A DNA stretch of 64,000 bases from Carnobacterium_A sp047553015 (GTDB lineage Bacteria > Bacillota > Bacilli > Lactobacillales > Carnobacteriaceae). The stretch is from assembly GCF_047553015.1 (NCBI RefSeq), contig NZ_CP180212.1, positions 1,860,001 through 1,924,000 on the forward strand, written 5' to 3'. The notes under the pieces were generated by a model. The model was not told where the DNA came from. It worked only from the letters and a program-made list of their open reading frames with translations, and did no database searches. Positions 50,070 to 58,736 of this stretch are shown here, in pieces; the stretch's first letter is position 1; each line of letters begins with the position of its first letter. Position numbers and translations under genes: made by a program.

Positions 50070-51823
50070 TACATTCCCTCCCCGTCTAATTTTTTCTCGA
50101 GCTGTTGTTTTTGATACATATCATTGTACCAACCATTTATTCCAATGAGTTGTTGATGAGTTCCACGTTCACTCATTTTACCTTTTTCCATCACGATTAT
50201 TTCATCTGCATGCATAATGGAACTGATTCGATGAGCAGAAATGATGGTTGTTTTGTTTCTTCTTTCCTGTTTCAGTAAGCTCAAAATAGTTTCTTCTGTT
50301 TGTGCATCTACCGCCGAAAGGGAATCGTCTAAAATTAAACACTCTGGTTCGACAGCTAGTGCTCTAGCAATAGCAATACGTTGTTTTTGTCCACCAGATA
50401 AAGAGACACCTCGTTCGCCAACTTTTGTATCGTATCCTTCAGGAAATTCTAGAATATCTTCATGAATATTGGCTAGTATTGCATAATTTTCAACTTCTTT
50501 TTGAGATAATGTCGGGTTACCGAATCGAATATTCTCGCGAATCGTTGTTGAAAATAAGAAGTTTTCTTGTGGTACAATAGCGATACCTTTTTTTAATGAC
50601 TCTAAGGTATAATCTTTTATATTAATACCATTATATAAAATATTCCCTTCATACTGATCGTAATCACGCAACAACAATTTATACAACGTACTTTTTCCAG
50701 AACCTGTTCGACCAACGACTCCTAACATTTTCCCTTTTTCTAGTTGAAAAGAAATATCTGTCAAAGCAGGATGCCTATCATCTGGGTAAGTAAATGACTG
50801 AATAGCAAAGTCAATATCTCCATCTAACGATTGATCGTAAGCATTTGTTGTTTCTACAATAGAAGGAGTGTAAGCTAATAAATCTTCTACTCGATCATAA
50901 GCAGCGCTGCCACGTTCTAGCGTATTGATGAGGCCGCCTACAGCTAATAAAGGCCACTGCATCATACCGATATAACTGATAAAAGCAACTAAATCACCAA
51001 TAGAAATCCGACCAGTTTGCACGAAATTCCCGCCAACTAATAAAGCAATTACGTACGTTAATCCCATGATTATTTCGATACTTGGACTCAAAGCCGCTTT
51101 TAATTTATAAACGCGTTGGTTTTTATCCACAACCTTTTGTGTTTCTTCTTTGAATGCTTCAAAATCTTCTTTTTCTTCACCAAATGTCTTAAGGACTTTC
51201 ATCCCCGTAACACTTTCTTGCACATGATTATTCATTGAAGAAAAAGCTTGCAATGCGCCGCGGTAACGAGCATGAATCATTTTTCCTAAGTAGGTTGAAA
51301 CAATAATCAAAATTGGTAAGGGTAAAATAGAAAAAAGAGTTAATTTCCAGTCAATGAAAACAAACATTGAAAAGAGTGTAATACCGCCTAATGATAAAGC
51401 ATCTGTTAAGGTTAAAACACCATCAGCTGCAACAAAGCGAATCGCTGCTAAATCATTGGTAGCGTGGGCCATCAAATCTCCAGTACGGTATTTTTGATAA
51501 AATTCTGCATCCATACGAGTGAAAAATGTAAATAAACGATTACGCAATAAAGACTCAATCAATGTCGAGTTACCAAATAATGCCATCCTCCAACCGTATC
51601 GTAAAACATACATCACAAGCGAGAAAACAAGAATAAGAGAAACAAAAAAAAGTAATATCTTCCAATTTAACGTTCCTGCTATAAAGTGGTCAATAATGGT
51701 ACCAATAATAATTGGGTTTAGAACCTGTAAAATAGCACAAATAATTAAAGCAACTACACCAAACGTATAACTTTTCCAGCGTAGTTTAAAAAACCAACCG
51801 TATTTTTTAAACGTATCAAACAT
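50069..51823 (-). CDS. ABC exporter half-transporter with degenerate ATP site
   Basis: The 584-aa partner has six spans, Walker A GRTGSGKST, an intact signature LSGGQKQ, but Walker B LILDDSLSAVD: the catalytic Glu is Asp. That change marks the non-hydrolysing site of heterodimeric exporters and fits the degenerate signature of the other half. GGAATG precedes the start. The upstream arsR-type gene is probably its regulator. Confidence 0.9.
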   Translation of the reverse strand: MFDTFKKYGWFFKLRWKSYTFGVVALIICAILQVLNPIIIGTIIDHFIAGTLNWKILLFFVSLILVFSLVMYVLRYGWRMALFGNSTLIESLLRNRLFTFFTRMDAEFYQKYRTGDLMAHATNDLAAIRFVAADGVLTLTDALSLGGITLFSMFVFIDWKLTLFSILPLPILIIVSTYLGKMIHARYRGALQAFSSMNNHVQESVTGMKVLKTFGEEKEDFEAFKEETQKVVDKNQRVYKLKAALSPSIEIIMGLTYVIALLVGGNFVQTGRISIGDLVAFISYIGMMQWPLLAVGGLINTLERGSAAYDRVEDLLAYTPSIVETTNAYDQSLDGDIDFAIQSFTYPDDRHPALTDISFQLEKGKMLGVVGRTGSGKSTLYKLLLRDYDQYEGNILYNGINIKDYTLESLKKGIAIVPQENFLFSTTIRENIRFGNPTLSQKEVENYAILANIHEDILEFPEGYDTKVGERGVSLSGGQKQRIAIARALAVEPECLILDDSLSAVDAQTEETILSLLKQERRNKTTIISAHRISSIMHADEIIVMEKGKMSERGTHQQLIGINGWYNDMYQKQQLEKKLDGEGM

Positions 51824-51885
51824 TTATTTCATTCCTTTCGATTTATCCTTCATAAGACTAGATAGGATTTCTTCTTTTTTCCATA

Positions 51886-51923
51886 GAAAAAGCAAATAGA
51901 ATAAAAACTTCCTATTTGCTTTT
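51886..51923 (-). terminator. terminator between the arsR-type gene and the ABC exporter
   Basis: AAAAGCAAATAG pairs perfectly with CTATTTGCTTTT around a 12-base loop, and T-rich sequence follows. Read-through or a separate promoter would be needed for the exporter genes. Confidence 0.82.
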
Positions 51924-51952
51924 AATAAGAGTTTGTTGCATTATATTATTTT

Positions 51953-52243
51953 TTAGCCAATAGCCGTAGTTTTTACTGAAGCCATTTTAATAGTCTCTGT
52001 TACTAATTGATCCATTTTCATTTCATTTAACGAATAATGATGCCATGTTCCTGTTTTTTCTACGGTCACTAATCCGGAATCTACTAAAACTTTTATATGA
52101 TGAGATAAGGTTGGCTGTGTGAAATCAAATTGCTCAAGAATATCGCAAGCGCATAATGCTCCATAAGAAAGCATGTCTATTATTTTGACACGTTTCGGAT
52201 CAGATAAGGCCTTCATAACTTTTGCATAAGCTTCATAATCCAT
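51953..52243 (-). CDS. ArsR/SmtB-family transcriptional repressor
   Basis: The 96-aa winged-helix protein has LSDPKRVKIIDML and a recognition helix in QPTLSHHIKVLVDSGLV (43-59). Just before it lies LCACDIL with Cys31 and Cys33, the position of the thiolate metal(loid) site of ArsR (ELCVCDL). It could therefore sense As(III), Sb(III) or another thiophilic ligand, and release its DNA site. No arsenic-resistance gene is near; an ABC exporter follows. A dyad fills its promoter spacer. Confidence 0.85.
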   Translation of the reverse strand: MDYEAYAKVMKALSDPKRVKIIDMLSYGALCACDILEQFDFTQPTLSHHIKVLVDSGLVTVEKTGTWHHYSLNEMKMDQLVTETIKMASVKTTAIG

Positions 52244-52280
52244 ACTGAATCCTCTTCTCAGTTTATTTTACCATTGTTCT

Positions 52281-52309
52281 AATATAGATGATATTCTATC
52301 TATCTGCAA
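52281..52309 (-). promoter_or_regulatory. arsR-type gene promoter with dyad operator in the spacer
   Basis: TTGCAG (52304-52309) and TATATT (52281-52286) are 17 bases apart on the minus strand. ATAGAT-N8-ATCTAT (52284-52303) is a perfect dyad filling the spacer, as expected for an ArsR-family operator and autoregulation. Confidence 0.65.
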
Positions 52310-52331
52310 CTTTTTTTCACTAATTCTATAG

Positions 52332-54458
52332 TTATTTTTTTTCATACGGCTTAAACGACAACTTATAGTCTTTTGTTAACTGTAGTGCCGCCGAAAACGT
52401 TTGTCCATCTTTTTTCTTGAAACCTTTCAATACGCGTGTTTCTTTCGTCCGAATTAAATTTTTAATCATTGATTCAGATAGTTCTTTTCCAACATACCGT
52501 TTTGGAAGGGTAAAGGTGCACCCATTACTATACCCACTACAGCCATACAATTTGCCTTTATCTAGTATCGATTGTCCACACATCGGACAGTTGGCAATCA
52601 TTTGCTTGGTTTGATTAGTAGTCGTGTCATGCATCGACCAATCTTTCTGTTCCATTACTTGGATACTTGACTGGAGTGTATGACGAATAAATTTCTGAAT
52701 GGTCGCTAAGAAGGCTTCTTGAGTACCTTCTTCATTTTTTATTTTCTTTAAATACGTTTCCCACTTAGCGGTCATCTCAGGACTGCTAAGCAACGTATCT
52801 GCTACTGCTTGACAAAGTATAGTACCTTTTTGAGTAACACTCACTTCATTTTTTTGACTGATGATATAATTTTGTTTCTTAAGCGTTTCGATGACATTCG
52901 CTCTAGTTGCTTCTGTCCCTATGCCTTCTGTTGTTTTCAATATTTCTTTTTCTTCTTTGTTTTCTAATTCTCTGCCACATGTTTTCATCGCTGTAATCAA
53001 CGTGCCTTCTGTATAAAGCTTTGGAGGTGTCGTTAACCCTTCTGCAGTGGACAAATCTGCTTCAACCACTTCATTTTTTTGGACTACAGGCAACTCAGTT
53101 GGTTCTTTTTTTTCTGAACTTTTGCTAGTCATATATTCTAACTTACGCCAGCCTTTATCAATAATAGTCCTGCCTTTACTCGTAAAAGGCAATCCCTTGA
53201 TATCGACTGTAATCGTTGTTTCATCGTATTTAAAGTCTGTTTCAAACATGGCTAACGTTCGCTTTAAAATAGTAACATAGATATTTTTTTGACTGCTAGT
53301 CAGCTTAGCTAATTCTTTTGGTGTAGCTATTTTTTTAGTCGGGATAAGAGCATAGTGTTCCTGGACTTTTGATCCATCAACGTAGCGTTTTCGTTTACTT
53401 GTATCGGGTTTTTTAATTGTGTAGTCTAAGACACTTTGGTAGTCCGCTATTCTTTCGACAAGGTAATGAAACTCTGAGTCAGTAATATGACGGCAATCAC
53501 TTCGTGGATAACTGACTAGTTTCGCTTCATAGAGAGTCTGAACGTGTTTTAATGTATCTGCTGGACTTATTTTATATTTTTTATTTATCATACTTTGTAA
53601 ATCACTTAATGAAAATAAAAGAGGAGAAGGTTGAGAGATATGTTTCATTTCAACAGCGGAAATCAATCCAGGATTACTAGGGAGTAAGTGGTGCTCTTTT
53701 ATTAACTCTTGCAACTCTTTTTTTGTAGTGAACTTTTTAGAGTATTTAGCTTTAAACAGTCCATTCTTAGCTTTTATATTGGCATACATCTCAAAAAAAA
53801 CTTCTGGAATAAAGTCTTCTCTTTCTTTTTGCCGACTATAAATCATGTACAGTGTGGGCGTTTGAACACGGCCTACACTAAATACACCTTCATTAATGCC
53901 TTTTTTTTGCAAGGAAAGTGTGTACATACGAGATAAATTAATGCCGACTAACCAGTCACTAATTTGTCTAGTTTGTGCTTCGATATAAGTAGAGTACAAT
54001 TCTTTTCCATCTCTTAAATTAGAGAATCCTTTTTGTATTTCCTCTGATTCGAGTGAATTAATCCATAAACGCTTGATTTCTTTATTGCCAACTTTTGCCT
54101 GATTGATAATCGAACGGGCAATGCTCTCGCCCTCTCGATCGCTATCAGTAGCAATGATAATTTGGTCAGCTTCTCTTAATAATTTTTTTATTACATTGAA
54201 TTGTTTTGCTTTTCCTGACCCTACTTTAAATTTAAACGTTTCTGGAAGAATCGGCAATTCTTTCATACTCCACTTTTTCCACTCTTCTTTGTAGTCTTCT
54301 GGCGAAGCTAGTTCAACTAGATGGCCAAATCCCCAAGTAATGATTGTATTAGACGAGTTTAACATGATGTAGCCATCTTTTTGTGAAAAATTCCCGAAAG
54401 ATTCAGCGTAAGCTTTTGCTTGAGAAGGTTTCTCTGCAAGAATTAACGTCATTTCCAT
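52332..54458 (-). CDS. topB: DNA topoisomerase III
   Basis: The 708-aa type IA topoisomerase has the Toprim domain (LILAEKPSQAKAYAE, then TDSDREGE), the catalytic Tyr in VSYPRSD and a C-terminal zinc finger with CPMCG and a second Cys pair. It relaxes and decatenates DNA by single-strand passage. The start at 54458 is 11 bases after AAGGAG; an ATG two codons later is possible. The family occurs on both chromosomes and conjugative elements, but no conjugation gene is seen here. Confidence 0.93.
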   Translation of the reverse strand: MEMTLILAEKPSQAKAYAESFGNFSQKDGYIMLNSSNTIITWGFGHLVELASPEDYKEEWKKWSMKELPILPETFKFKVGSGKAKQFNVIKKLLREADQIIIATDSDREGESIARSIINQAKVGNKEIKRLWINSLESEEIQKGFSNLRDGKELYSTYIEAQTRQISDWLVGINLSRMYTLSLQKKGINEGVFSVGRVQTPTLYMIYSRQKEREDFIPEVFFEMYANIKAKNGLFKAKYSKKFTTKKELQELIKEHHLLPSNPGLISAVEMKHISQPSPLLFSLSDLQSMINKKYKISPADTLKHVQTLYEAKLVSYPRSDCRHITDSEFHYLVERIADYQSVLDYTIKKPDTSKRKRYVDGSKVQEHYALIPTKKIATPKELAKLTSSQKNIYVTILKRTLAMFETDFKYDETTITVDIKGLPFTSKGRTIIDKGWRKLEYMTSKSSEKKEPTELPVVQKNEVVEADLSTAEGLTTPPKLYTEGTLITAMKTCGRELENKEEKEILKTTEGIGTEATRANVIETLKKQNYIISQKNEVSVTQKGTILCQAVADTLLSSPEMTAKWETYLKKIKNEEGTQEAFLATIQKFIRHTLQSSIQVMEQKDWSMHDTTTNQTKQMIANCPMCGQSILDKGKLYGCSGYSNGCTFTLPKRYVGKELSESMIKNLIRTKETRVLKGFKKKDGQTFSAALQLTKDYKLSFKPYEKK

Positions 54459-54850
54459 TGCTTATTCGTCTCCTTTTAGTTTTTAGTATACACTCACCTT
54501 TATTTTCACTCTAAATCCTGTGTACTCATTAAAGGATTTATTTTTAGCTTTTTATTTTTTAACTCTAAAGTCTGTATAATGACGATAGGACTAAGTATCC
54601 ACTTTATTTAATTGGTAGATGTCTATTTTACCATTTTTTCTACTACTCTTTACATTTAATCAAAAAGATTCTTTTTGATTTTTCTGATGTTCTTCTTTTA
54701 GAAAATGGCTCTTTATAGTTTTATATTTCAGACCTCCTATTCTCTCAAATATTACGCGCAAATAGATATTACCCACTTTTATTGTTCATTAGAAAAAAAT
54801 GCACTCAACCTATTCTCCTAGCGATTATAAGATTGTTAAGATAAAAGAGT
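54459..54850. other. non-coding spacer upstream of topB
   Basis: The region is AT-rich. Two similar words, TTTAGAGTTAAAAAATAAA and TTTAGAGTGAAAATAAA, repeat on the minus strand ahead of topB, and a small AAATCC/GGATTT inverted repeat lies between them. I found no ORF with a ribosome site and no RNA gene. Confidence 0.4.
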
Positions 54851-54854
54851 GAAA

Positions 54855-54903
54855 AAACAGTCCCTACTTCCGTTTTACCGGTTGTATGGACTGTTTTTTA
54901 GTG
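54855..54903. terminator. terminator of the formaldehyde detoxification operon
   Basis: AAAAAACAGTCC pairs with GGACTGTTTTTT, with additional pairing (CCGG-centred) in the long loop, just after the fghA stop. Confidence 0.85.
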
Positions 54904-54911
54904 CGTTCAAT

Positions 54912-55760
54912 TTAACCATTGTTGGTTAATTGATTTAAATGAAATTCTAGATGCTCCTCGATAAAAGTCGCTATCGTATAGTAACTATGATCGTGACCTT
55001 TTTGCATACGAAGTGTCAATGGATAATCCTTTTCTTTTGCAAGCACAACTAATTTATCTGGTTGCAGCTGTTTTTCGTAAAAGGTGTCGGCATCTCCTTG
55101 ATCAATTAGGATTGGAATTTTTTTACCACTAACTTTTTTCATTAAGGCTAGTGCATCCCATTCAACCCAACTGTTTTTTTCACTGCCAAGGTATTCACCA
55201 AAAGCTTTTATACCCCAAGGAACTTGACTAGGGTTAACAATCGGTGCAAAAGCAGATATCGACTGGAATCGTTCTGGATTACGTAGACCGATGACTAAAG
55301 CACCATGTCCACCCATGGAATGTCCAGAAATAAACTCTTTACCCGTTAACCCAAACTGCTCACGAGCAATAGTGGTTAATTCTTTAGTAATGTAATCATA
55401 CATATTGTAATTCTTTGACCAAGGTTCTTGGGTAGCATTAAGGTAAAAGCCTGCCCCTTGTCCCAAATCATAATCTTTTGAATCCGCGATACTTTCTCCT
55501 CTTGGGCTCGTATCTGGCATAATCATAGCTACACCTAATTTTGCTGCTGCTTTTTGTGCACCCGCTTTGTGTGTGAAGTTATCATCTGTACATGTCAAGC
55601 CTGACAACCACCAAAACAAAGGTGGATTAGGAAAGGTTTCTTTATCTGGTAAAAACAAACTAAACGTCATTGGACAACTCAGCGTAGTAGAGTCATGACG
55701 GTATTTGTATTGTACTCCATCAAAACTAGCGTGTTCTTCAAGCTGTTCTAACTCTTGCAT
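54912..55760 (-). CDS. fghA: S-formylglutathione hydrolase
   Basis: The 282-aa esterase-D-type alpha/beta hydrolase has its nucleophile in SGHSMGGHG (Ser148). The WWLSGLTCTDDNFTHKAG oxyanion region and an Asp/His pair near the end (GDADTFY and KGHDHSYY) complete the active site. It hydrolyses S-formylglutathione to formate and glutathione. It follows the dehydrogenase gene by 38 bases with AGGAGG. The formate could join the one-carbon pool through Fhs. Confidence 0.92.
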   Translation of the reverse strand: MQELEQLEEHASFDGVQYKYRHDSTTLSCPMTFSLFLPDKETFPNPPLFWWLSGLTCTDDNFTHKAGAQKAAAKLGVAMIMPDTSPRGESIADSKDYDLGQGAGFYLNATQEPWSKNYNMYDYITKELTTIAREQFGLTGKEFISGHSMGGHGALVIGLRNPERFQSISAFAPIVNPSQVPWGIKAFGEYLGSEKNSWVEWDALALMKKVSGKKIPILIDQGDADTFYEKQLQPDKLVVLAKEKDYPLTLRMQKGHDHSYYTIATFIEEHLEFHLNQLTNNG

Positions 55761-55798
55761 CGTTCTTTTCCTCCTCTAGTTCACTTTGACAGAATGGG

Positions 55799-56911
55799 TT
55801 AATGGTAAGAAAGTACTGTTCGGATTGACTCACCCTTATGCAATAAGTCAAATGCTTCATTAATTTTTTCAAACGGCAGTGTATGTGTAATAAATGGGTC
55901 TAATTGAATATCGCCGCTCATCGCTTCCTCGACCATTCCTGGTAATTCTGTACGGCCTTTTACGCCGCCAAATGCAGAACCGCGCCAAACTCGTCCAGTA
56001 ACCAGTTGGAAAGGTCTCGTACTAATTTCTTCTCCAGCTCCAGCTACACCGATGATGACACTTTCTCCCCAACCTTTGTGGCAACATTCTAGTGCCGAAC
56101 GCATGACGTCTACATTTCCAATACATTCAAAACTGTAGTCTACTCCGCCACCCGTCATTTCAACAATCACTTCTTGAATTGGACGATCGTATTCTTTTGG
56201 ATTAACAAAATCTGTTGCACCTAACTCTTTAGCTAACTCAAATTTATCTGGATTTGTATCAATCACAATAATGCGCCCAGCTTTTTGTTTAACCGCTCCT
56301 TGAATAACTGCTAAACCAATAGCACCTAAACCGAAAATAGCAATTGTATCTCCTTGGGTTACTTTAGCTGCATTCGTTACTGCGCCTATTCCAGTTGTTA
56401 CTCCACAACCTAATAAACAAACTTTTTCTAATGGTGCTTCTGGGTTCACTTTTGCTAAAGAAATTTCAGAAACGACCGTATATTCACTAAACGTGCTTGT
56501 ACCCATATAATGATAAATTGGTTCGCCTTTGTATGAGAAACGAGTTGTGCCATCAGGCATTAAACCTTTACCTTGTGTCTCTCGGATAGCTTGGCATAGA
56601 TTGGTTTTACCTGATAGACAGAATTTACACTTGCCACATTCAGGTGTATACAAAGGAATCACATGGTCCCCTGGTTCAACAGATGTAACGCCTTCACCAA
56701 CTTCTACAACAATTCCGCCACCTTCATGACCTAAAACTGCTGGAAAAACACCTTCTGGATCCGTACCAGATAAGGTATATGCGTCTGTATGACAGACAGC
56801 CGTATCCGTAATTTTAACTAATACTTCCCCTTTTTTAGGTCCTTCTACATCTATCTCTACTATTTCAAGTGGTTGTCCTGGTCCAAAAGCTACCGCTGCG
56901 CGTGATTTCAT
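55799..56911 (-). CDS. adhC: S-(hydroxymethyl)glutathione dehydrogenase, class III alcohol dehydrogenase
   Basis: The 370-aa zinc enzyme has catalytic Cys40 and His62 (AVCHTDAY, GHEGGG), four structural Cys at 92, 95, 98 and 106, and the NAD-binding GLGAIG loop. It oxidises the glutathione adduct of formaldehyde. With fghA it forms a two-gene detoxification operon that needs glutathione, which not all Lactobacillales make. No FrmR-type repressor is adjacent. Confidence 0.93.
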   Translation of the reverse strand: MKSRAAVAFGPGQPLEIVEIDVEGPKKGEVLVKITDTAVCHTDAYTLSGTDPEGVFPAVLGHEGGGIVVEVGEGVTSVEPGDHVIPLYTPECGKCKFCLSGKTNLCQAIRETQGKGLMPDGTTRFSYKGEPIYHYMGTSTFSEYTVVSEISLAKVNPEAPLEKVCLLGCGVTTGIGAVTNAAKVTQGDTIAIFGLGAIGLAVIQGAVKQKAGRIIVIDTNPDKFELAKELGATDFVNPKEYDRPIQEVIVEMTGGGVDYSFECIGNVDVMRSALECCHKGWGESVIIGVAGAGEEISTRPFQLVTGRVWRGSAFGGVKGRTELPGMVEEAMSGDIQLDPFITHTLPFEKINEAFDLLHKGESIRTVLSYH

Positions 56912-56982
56912 TTTTTTAATCTCCTTTTATGCTTGTTTTTATTTTCATCGACTGTTTCTTTTAAAAAATACTTTGTAGCTGA

Positions 56983-57011
56983 ATCATACCACGCCTATAG
57001 TGTTGCGACAA
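56983..57011 (-). promoter_or_regulatory. promoter of the adhC-fghA operon
   Basis: TTGTCG (57006-57011), a 17-base spacer and TATGAT (56983-56988) with TGG before it (an extended -10) lie on the minus strand, about 70 bases before adhC. Confidence 0.65.
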
Positions 57012-57074
57012 CTTGATTGCTTTTCACGAATGGATTAAAATCAGACTAAAGCCGGTAGAAAATCTATGTGTAAA

Positions 57075-57083
57075 TGGTATACT
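57075..57083 (+). promoter_or_regulatory. extended -10 promoter of the zinc-ribbon protein gene
   Basis: TGGTATACT (57075-57083) is an ideal extended -10 with no good -35, about 47 bases before the chosen start. It diverges from the adhC promoter. Confidence 0.55.
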
Positions 57084-57129
57084 GTTTACCGATACGACAA
57101 AGAACAAGAAAAAGAAAGAGGCGAAAAAA

Positions 57130-57534
57130 ATGAGAAATAGTCGATTGAAATTCCAGAAATTCATGATTGGAAGATACGGCATGGATAAATTTTCAATGTT
57201 TTTACTATATACAGGATTAGCTTTAGTTTTTTTATTTAACCTATTTAATTTACAAATTGGCGGATTTATCGGCTGGATAGCCATTATTATTAGCTATTCT
57301 CGTGCTTTATCTAAAAATCGCCCAAAACGCTACATCGAAAATCAAAAATATTTAACTCTTAGTCGTCGTTGGAAACAAACGTTTAATCAAATACGCAATA
57401 AATTTTACCAACATAAACAATACAAATACATGACTTGTCCCAATTGTAAAAAGAAATTACGCGTTCCGCGAAAAAAAGGGAAAATAAAGATTACCTGCCC
57501 ACATTGTAAAGAAAAATTCATTAAAAAAACTTAA
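57130..57534 (+). CDS. small membrane protein with C-terminal zinc ribbon
   Basis: The 134-aa product has two hydrophobic spans (about 23-37 and 42-56) and a very basic linker. A C-terminal zinc ribbon made of two CPxCK pairs follows (CPNCKKK and CPHCKEK). I do not know its function. The frame is open from 57013, but the ATG at 57130 follows AGAGGCG and the first 39 residues look non-coding. It may share a transcript with the sulfurtransferase gene 33 bases on. Confidence 0.7.
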   Translation: MRNSRLKFQKFMIGRYGMDKFSMFLLYTGLALVFLFNLFNLQIGGFIGWIAIIISYSRALSKNRPKRYIENQKYLTLSRRWKQTFNQIRNKFYQHKQYKYMTCPNCKKKLRVPRKKGKIKITCPHCKEKFIKKT

Positions 57535-57567
57535 CCATTCATCATCATACTATCTAGGAGGATGTCT

Positions 57568-58401
57568 ATGAAACAGTTCATCTCACAAACAGAACTGATT
57601 GAACAGTTTTCTGATACTAGCGACTTACTACTACTAGACGCTCGTGCAGAACTAGCCGATGCTTTTGCGGGACGAAAACTTTTTAAAACAAGTCATCTTC
57701 AGCAAGCCCAATTCGTTTCGATGGAAGAAACAATGACTGGTAAAATTAGTGAACACGGTGGCAGACATCCACTACCCAACATGGAGACTTTTATTGAAGC
57801 TATGAAAAAACTTGGTATGAAAGATTCATCCCTCGTTGTTATTTACGACGATGGATGTTTAGCTATGGCTGGAAGACTTTGGTGGCTATTAAAATATGCG
57901 GGTAAAGGTAATGTCTACGTATTAGAAGGCGGTATGAAAAAATGGTTGGATAATAATTTAGCTGTGACAACTCTCATAACAAAACCAATAGTCTCTGACT
58001 GTTTAAGTTTAAACCTAAACCATTCTCTTCTTGTTGATGTTGATGAAGTTAAAGAAGCCATCTACTTAACAGATACAGCTATCGTAGACTCTAGAACATA
58101 TGAGCGCTACTCAGGTCAAGTAGAACCTTTAGATAGTAGACCAGGACACATTCCTAGTGCATTCAATTATCCTTGGACAGACTTAATGAATGAAGGACAG
58201 TTCTTAAATAAAGTTGAATTAAAAGAAAGATTTAAGCTTCTTTACGATTATAAAGAAGTGATTGTTCATTGTGGATCCGGTATAACAGGTACGGTTAATC
58301 TTCTTTTTATGGAAGTAATCGGTCTAAGACCAAAACTTTATCTAGGTGGATATAGCGATTGGGTTAGCTATGAAAAGAATAAAGTAGAGATAAATCATTA
58401 A
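57568..58401 (+). CDS. thiosulfate / 3-mercaptopyruvate sulfurtransferase
   Basis: The 277-aa protein is a tandem rhodanese. The N-terminal domain is inactive (YDDGCLAMAG in place of a Cys loop). The C-terminal domain carries the active Cys235 in HCGSGITG, where the CGSGxT loop points to mercaptopyruvate rather than thiosulfate. It transfers sulfane sulfur to thiols or cyanide. AGGAGG sits six bases before the ATG at 57568; an ATG at 57562 touches that site and is rejected. Confidence 0.87.
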   Translation: MKQFISQTELIEQFSDTSDLLLLDARAELADAFAGRKLFKTSHLQQAQFVSMEETMTGKISEHGGRHPLPNMETFIEAMKKLGMKDSSLVVIYDDGCLAMAGRLWWLLKYAGKGNVYVLEGGMKKWLDNNLAVTTLITKPIVSDCLSLNLNHSLLVDVDEVKEAIYLTDTAIVDSRTYERYSGQVEPLDSRPGHIPSAFNYPWTDLMNEGQFLNKVELKERFKLLYDYKEVIVHCGSGITGTVNLLFMEVIGLRPKLYLGGYSDWVSYEKNKVEINH

Positions 58402-58645
58402 TTTTAGGTTTTATAAATACATCGAAAGTAGGTTGACTACTTGGCTAGTGTTGCTTTTGTTCTTATTAGCTGGATTCTGAGTTTATTCACCTTCAAAAAA
58501 TAATTATTCAAGCTTTTAAGAAATCACTTAGCATGGAAATAGTTAAATCAATCTATTCTTTTCTGTTTTTTGCATCCGAATAGTTAGTCATTTGATGTTA
58601 TTATTTCAAGAAGCTTATTGCGTTCGTTTTTTAAATTAATGCAAT
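58402..58645. other. intergenic region between converging genes
   Basis: A 19-codon hydrophobic frame begins at a TTG near 58440 (LASVAFVLISW...) after AGTAGG. It is too short and unsupported to call. Nothing else was recognised up to the composite hairpin. Confidence 0.35.
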
Positions 58646-58647
58646 CA

Positions 58648-58733
58648 AAAAAGATTAAACGAAGCTATGTCTCTCCTAAAGTCTATTTACTGACTTTAAT
58701 TGGAGAAGCATACGAACGTTTAATCTTTTTTAT
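58648..58733. terminator. composite two-stem terminator of the purine transport operon
   Basis: AAAAAAGATTAAACG pairs with CGTTTAATCTTTTTT at the base. An inner stem joins TCTCCTAAAGTC to GACTTTAATTGGAGA with a bulge. T-runs on both strands make it bidirectional. It is far larger than a usual terminator. Confidence 0.8.
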
Positions 58734-58736
58734 TTA

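Noticed and set aside
52332..54458. topB as sign of a conjugative element
   Set aside because: No relaxase, type IV secretion, integrase or partition genes are in the window, and chromosomal topB is common.
57013..57129. 39-residue N-terminal extension of the zinc-ribbon protein
   Set aside because: It covers the extended -10 promoter and the ribosome site of the shorter ORF, and its composition is unlike coding sequence.
58646..58735. Purine riboswitch near the base permease
   Set aside because: The hairpin lies after the operon, not before it, and has no three-way junction core.
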